This document shows positions 22,801-24,824 of a stretch of 24,824 nt of DNA, in pieces (the first letter of the stretch is position 1; every line of letters begins with the position of its first letter). Source of the stretch: CAYLZN01 sp964387935 (GTDB lineage: Bacteria > Acidobacteriota > Vicinamibacteria > Vicinamibacterales > JAFNAJ01). The notes under the pieces are model-generated. The model was given only the letters and a program-made list of their open reading frames with translations. It did not search any database and was not told the origin of the DNA. Made by a program: the position numbers and the translations under genes. The DNA lies in the NCBI GenBank assembly GCA_964387935.1, contig CAYLZN010000045.1, positions 1 through 24,824 on the forward strand, given 5' to 3'.

Positions 22801-24635
22801 CCATCTTCCTCATCACCTTCACCGGGGACTGGGATCGCGGGTGCCGGCTGATTCGGTGGGCGATGGAACAGAATCCCCACCATCCGCGATGGTACGAGCT
22901 GATTCTTGCGATCAACGAGTACCGTGTGGCCAACTATCGCGGGGCGCTGGACGAGACCATCAAGGCCAACCTGCCGGACGGCGTCTGGAAGGTCGCGCTC
23001 CTGGCCGCCGCCCATGGCCAACTCGGTGAGGTGGAGGCCGCTCGCGCCACGCTGCGCACGCTTCCGGCATCCGAAGGTGATCTCGCCCAATCTGCCCGCG
23101 CGCAGTTCGAGAAATGGTTCGACGCGCCGCTGGTCGACCACCTGATGGACGGCCTGCGCAAGGCGGGACTCGGAATCCCCGGGCCCCCGGCGGCGACGAC
23201 GGCCACACCCACCGGTGGGCGTCAGCGGCCGGGAGCGGAAGCGGCCGCAACCTCACCTCGGGACTCGTCGGTGGTGGCGATCGCCGTCCTGCCCTTCTCC
23301 GACATGAGCCCGGATCGCGACCAGGCGTACCTCTGCGAGGGCATGGCCGAGGAAATCATGAGCGCGCTCGTGCGAATCGAGGGCCTCCGCGTCGCGTCGC
23401 GCACGTCGGCGTTCCGCGTGCAGCGCGACGGCGGCGACCTGGCGGCGATCGCCCGTGCGCTCTCCGTGAGCCATGTACTCGAGGGCAGTGTACGGGCGGC
23501 CGGCACGCGGCTGCGGGTCACCGCCCAGCTCACGGACGTCCGGACCGGCTATCAGTTGTGGTCGGAGCGCTTCGACCGCGACGCCGCGGACGTCTTCGCC
23601 GTCCAGGACGAGATCGCGGCCGGCGTCGTCGAGGCCGTGCGGGCCCGTCTCGGGTCAGGTCACCGGGCCGTTCACGCGCGACCGCAAACCGCGAACCTCG
23701 AGGCGTACCGCGCCTACCTGACAGGGCGCCACCTTCGGCATTCGAAAAACGACCACCACGGCGCGATGCAGGCGTTCGAGGAGGCCGTCGGCCTCGACCC
23801 GTCGCACGCGCCGTCGTGGGTGGGGCTGGCCGAAGGGGCCGTGCTGGCGGCCTTGTACGGCGTGGTGCCAGCAAGGGCCGCCTCCGCGAAGGCGAGGCAT
23901 GCGCTCCAGAGGGCGCAGCACCTGCAGGGCGAATCGGCCGAGGCGCTGGCGGTCGAGGGTCTCGCGGCCTTCGTCGAGCGGCGCTGGCGCGATGCGGAGA
24001 CGGCCTTCCGTCGCGCGCTGGAGCTGGAGCCGGACAACGTCCTGGCGCTGGTACCGTTCGGCCAGATTCTCGGCATCTGGGGCGCCCATGACGAAGCCCG
24101 GACGGCGCTGGCCCGTGCGCGCGCGGCCGACCCGCTCGCGGCCCTCCCGTACGCGGCCACCGGCGTGGGCCTGCTGCTCGCCGGTAGTCGAGACGAGGCG
24201 CAGGACTTCTTCGAGCAGGCGCTCGCCGTCGAGCCGGAGAACACGCTGGCCCTCTGGGGCTCGTGCATGGCGCTCGTCGCGCTCGGGCGGTTCGACGAGG
24301 GGGTCGGGTTGGCGACGCGGGCGACGGCCCTGACCCGGCGGGCGCCGTTCTTTCTTGGCCTGCTCGGATGGGCCCTGGGTTCGGCAGGGCGGAGCGACGA
24401 GGCGCAGAGCGCTCTCGAGGAGCTTCGTGCGCAGCCCGCGGCGTCCCGGTCGTTCGTGCCGGAGGCCTGGGTGCTCGCCGCGCTTGGCGAAACGGACACC
24501 GCCGTTGCGCGTCTCGAGCAGGCTGAGGCCGAGTATCAGGCGTTCCTGTACTTCACCGGTCTCCCCGCGTTCGATCCGCTCCGCGCGGACCCGCGGTTCG
24601 CGGCGCTGCTCGCGAGACTCGGACTGCCTCGGTAG
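19857..24635 (+). CDS. Giant Ser/Thr kinase with three TolB-like/TPR modules
   Basis: A 1592-residue kinase, almost certainly duplicated from its neighbour: K38, D131 and D149 are at identical positions and the kinase domains are very similar. The kinase (about 8-275) is joined by a short linker, without a membrane helix, to three consecutive modules, each a TolB-like domain plus TPR-like repeats, starting near residues 298, 717 and 1139. Modules 1 and 2 resemble each other closely (TGLSRFS[HY]L, SHEH or QEHE, then PRP); module 3 is the more canonical TolB-like type (MSPDRDQAYLCEGMAEEI, VLEGSVRAAGTRLRVTAQL). The TTG start at 19857 overlaps the previous stop (TTGA), with GGAGAG 5 nt upstream; no other start is available. 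It probably forms an operon with the first kinase. Confidence 0.92.
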   Translation: MIGQTLAHYCITAAIGSGGMGEVYRATDTKLGREVAFKVLPADMAASPERLERFRREARALAALDHPNIVTIYSVEEADGVHFLTMQLVEGQALDRVIPEGGLPIQRIVEIAHALADALAAAHDKGIVHRDLKPANVMVATDGRVKVLDFGLAKELRAADPTDLTLTSSPHTQVGVVMGTPAYMSPEQIAGRPLDHRTDIFSLGVLLYEMATGQRPFVGDSSAELASAILRDTPRALSDIRRDVPVDLARIICRCLEKDPTQRIQTARDVGNELAALRSGSSSMAPTSSTFEAGRGHVPWIAVLPLKAQGSDPELAAFADGLGEDITTGLSRFSHLFVISRHSVLQHAHRSLDVRAIGRELGARYALEGAVRKAGSAVRVSVQLLDLATGTHMWAEAYDRDLAGAGIFEVQDDVTDRVVATVADPYGVLVRSMALTVRDRPAEELSAPELVLRCSADWHHIRPDEHARLRAALERTLEREPAHAEAWACLSRLCSQEHEFRLNPRPDSVERARTAARRAVEIDPTCQLGWETLAESSYFARDLEAFRHAADRAMALNPRNTSALAFMGVLISHGGEWDRGVAIVQRSMELNPHHPGWYLFPRFFDHYRKREFEQALATAKRMNMPEDFWTHAVTAAASGRLGRKEDARAALDALGSLMPGYREELGPTLGLWILDAAVVEQVMEGLATAEALVGEPPRTAPAPPSPSGAARADEGFWVAVLPFRHTGAHADLAALADGLSEEIVTGLSRFSYLRIISRSSTSRYAGQAIDVRAAGMEIGARYVMEGSLRQAGAQLRVAVQLVDASTGAHLWAETYTRPFAPDDLFAIQDDLVPRIVSTSADHFGVLARSISDAVREKPLEQLSPYEALMRGFGYHFRLTPEEHAAARVALERAVERAPGNADCWAMLSWVYSHEHAHGFNPRPGSLDRALAAARRAVDLAPSNHVAQQALAVVLFFRRDLAGCRSAAERALALNPLDGSNEAIFLITFTGDWDRGCRLIRWAMEQNPHHPRWYELILAINEYRVANYRGALDETIKANLPDGVWKVALLAAAHGQLGEVEAARATLRTLPASEGDLAQSARAQFEKWFDAPLVDHLMDGLRKAGLGIPGPPAATTATPTGGRQRPGAEAAATSPRDSSVVAIAVLPFSDMSPDRDQAYLCEGMAEEIMSALVRIEGLRVASRTSAFRVQRDGGDLAAIARALSVSHVLEGSVRAAGTRLRVTAQLTDVRTGYQLWSERFDRDAADVFAVQDEIAAGVVEAVRARLGSGHRAVHARPQTANLEAYRAYLTGRHLRHSKNDHHGAMQAFEEAVGLDPSHAPSWVGLAEGAVLAALYGVVPARAASAKARHALQRAQHLQGESAEALAVEGLAAFVERRWRDAETAFRRALELEPDNVLALVPFGQILGIWGAHDEARTALARARAADPLAALPYAATGVGLLLAGSRDEAQDFFEQALAVEPENTLALWGSCMALVALGRFDEGVGLATRATALTRRAPFFLGLLGWALGSAGRSDEAQSALEELRAQPAASRSFVPEAWVLAALGETDTAVARLEQAEAEYQAFLYFTGLPAFDPLRADPRFAALLARLGLPR

Positions 24636-24724
24636 AGTCGCCACCTACCGGACCATCCGACGACCTGAGATCGGAACGCGAAGAGCGTCCGCACAGGACG
24701 GAGAAGGACTTCGTGCTTCCGAGA

Positions 24725-24769
24725 ACCCCGGGGGCGAACATCACCATGATTGGTTCGCCCCCGAGGGGT
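24725..24769 (+). terminator. Long bulged hairpin downstream of the giant kinase
   Basis: Nested stems ACCCC/GGGGT, GGGGGCGAAC (24730-24739)/GTTCGCCCCC (24753-24762) and ATCA/TGAT close around a CCA loop, with two-base bulges TG and GA on the 3' side. This is a very stable structure 90 nt after the kinase stop. There is no U-tract, so it may be a GC-rich terminator, an mRNA 3' stabiliser or part of another element at the contig end. Confidence 0.5.
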
Positions 24770-24811
24770 GCCTGCTAGTCCCCTGGAACCGTGAGGCCTG
24801 GTAGGAGTGCC

Positions 24812-24820
24812 GGGGGGGGG
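24812..24820. other. Nine-base G run near the contig end
   Basis: Nine consecutive G residues lie within 13 bases of the end. Such runs at read or contig ends can be two-colour sequencing artefacts, so the last few tens of bases deserve distrust. It could also be genuine GC-rich sequence. Confidence 0.5.
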
Positions 24821-24824
24821 CGGC

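Noticed and set aside
20847..23141. Long minus-strand open frame inside the giant kinase
   Set aside because: Antisense shadow of TolB/TPR coding sequence with no recognisable domain.
1..24824. CRISPR array, insertion sequence, integrase or rRNA
   Set aside because: No regularly spaced repeats, transposase or recombinase motifs, or rRNA-like stretches were seen.

Overview
This is a GC-rich, gene-dense bacterial contig end. The tandem Ser/Thr kinases carrying TolB-like and TPR modules, the multi-adaptor MacB-type operon, the Tat-exported GH127-type enzyme and the DUF1080 protein together resemble Acidobacteriota, perhaps class Vicinamibacteria. That placement is inference from gene content; no rRNA or marker gene is present. 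Positions 1-51 are not genomic: they match an Illumina P7/index/read-2 adapter.

Layout. 142-875 (-) is a VapBC-type toxin-antitoxin pair with a clear promoter and operator. 919-1845 (-) is a YihY/BrkB-family membrane protein. 2037-7201 (-) is a four-gene operon of three consecutive HlyD/MacA-type adaptors and one MacB-type permease, with no ATPase or outer-membrane channel gene in the window. 7441-12083 (+) holds three exported hydrolases: an esterase, a GH127-type glycosidase and an S10 carboxypeptidase-like protein. 12106-13219 (-) is a gene graveyard. It keeps the start of a FAD-dependent oxidoreductase, the start and the ATPase part of an ABC exporter, and the end of a subtilisin-like protease; this trio recalls the qhpG/qhpF/qhpE maturation genes of quinohemoprotein amine dehydrogenase. 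13371-14020 (+) is a second VapBC-type pair. Then follow an MscS channel (-), a GNAT acetyltransferase (+), a small ferredoxin-fold protein (-) and a secreted DUF1080 protein (-). 17458-24635 (+) holds two tandem Ser/Thr kinases: one membrane-anchored with one TolB-TPR module, the other a giant without a visible membrane helix and with three TolB-TPR modules. A long bulged hairpin follows.

How the genes relate. The left operon probably exports a substrate or moves lipids across the envelope. The hydrolases and the DUF1080 protein fit a polysaccharide- and peptide-degrading lifestyle. The kinases are probably signalling hubs. The toxin-antitoxin pairs sit beside eroded or unrelated DNA and look like mobile additions.

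Most notable points: the qhp-like remnant, two toxin-antitoxin promoters that both predict leaderless or near-leaderless antitoxin mRNAs, a 74-bp dispersed repeat (71 of 74 identical), the triplicated TolB-TPR kinase, and the adapter contamination.
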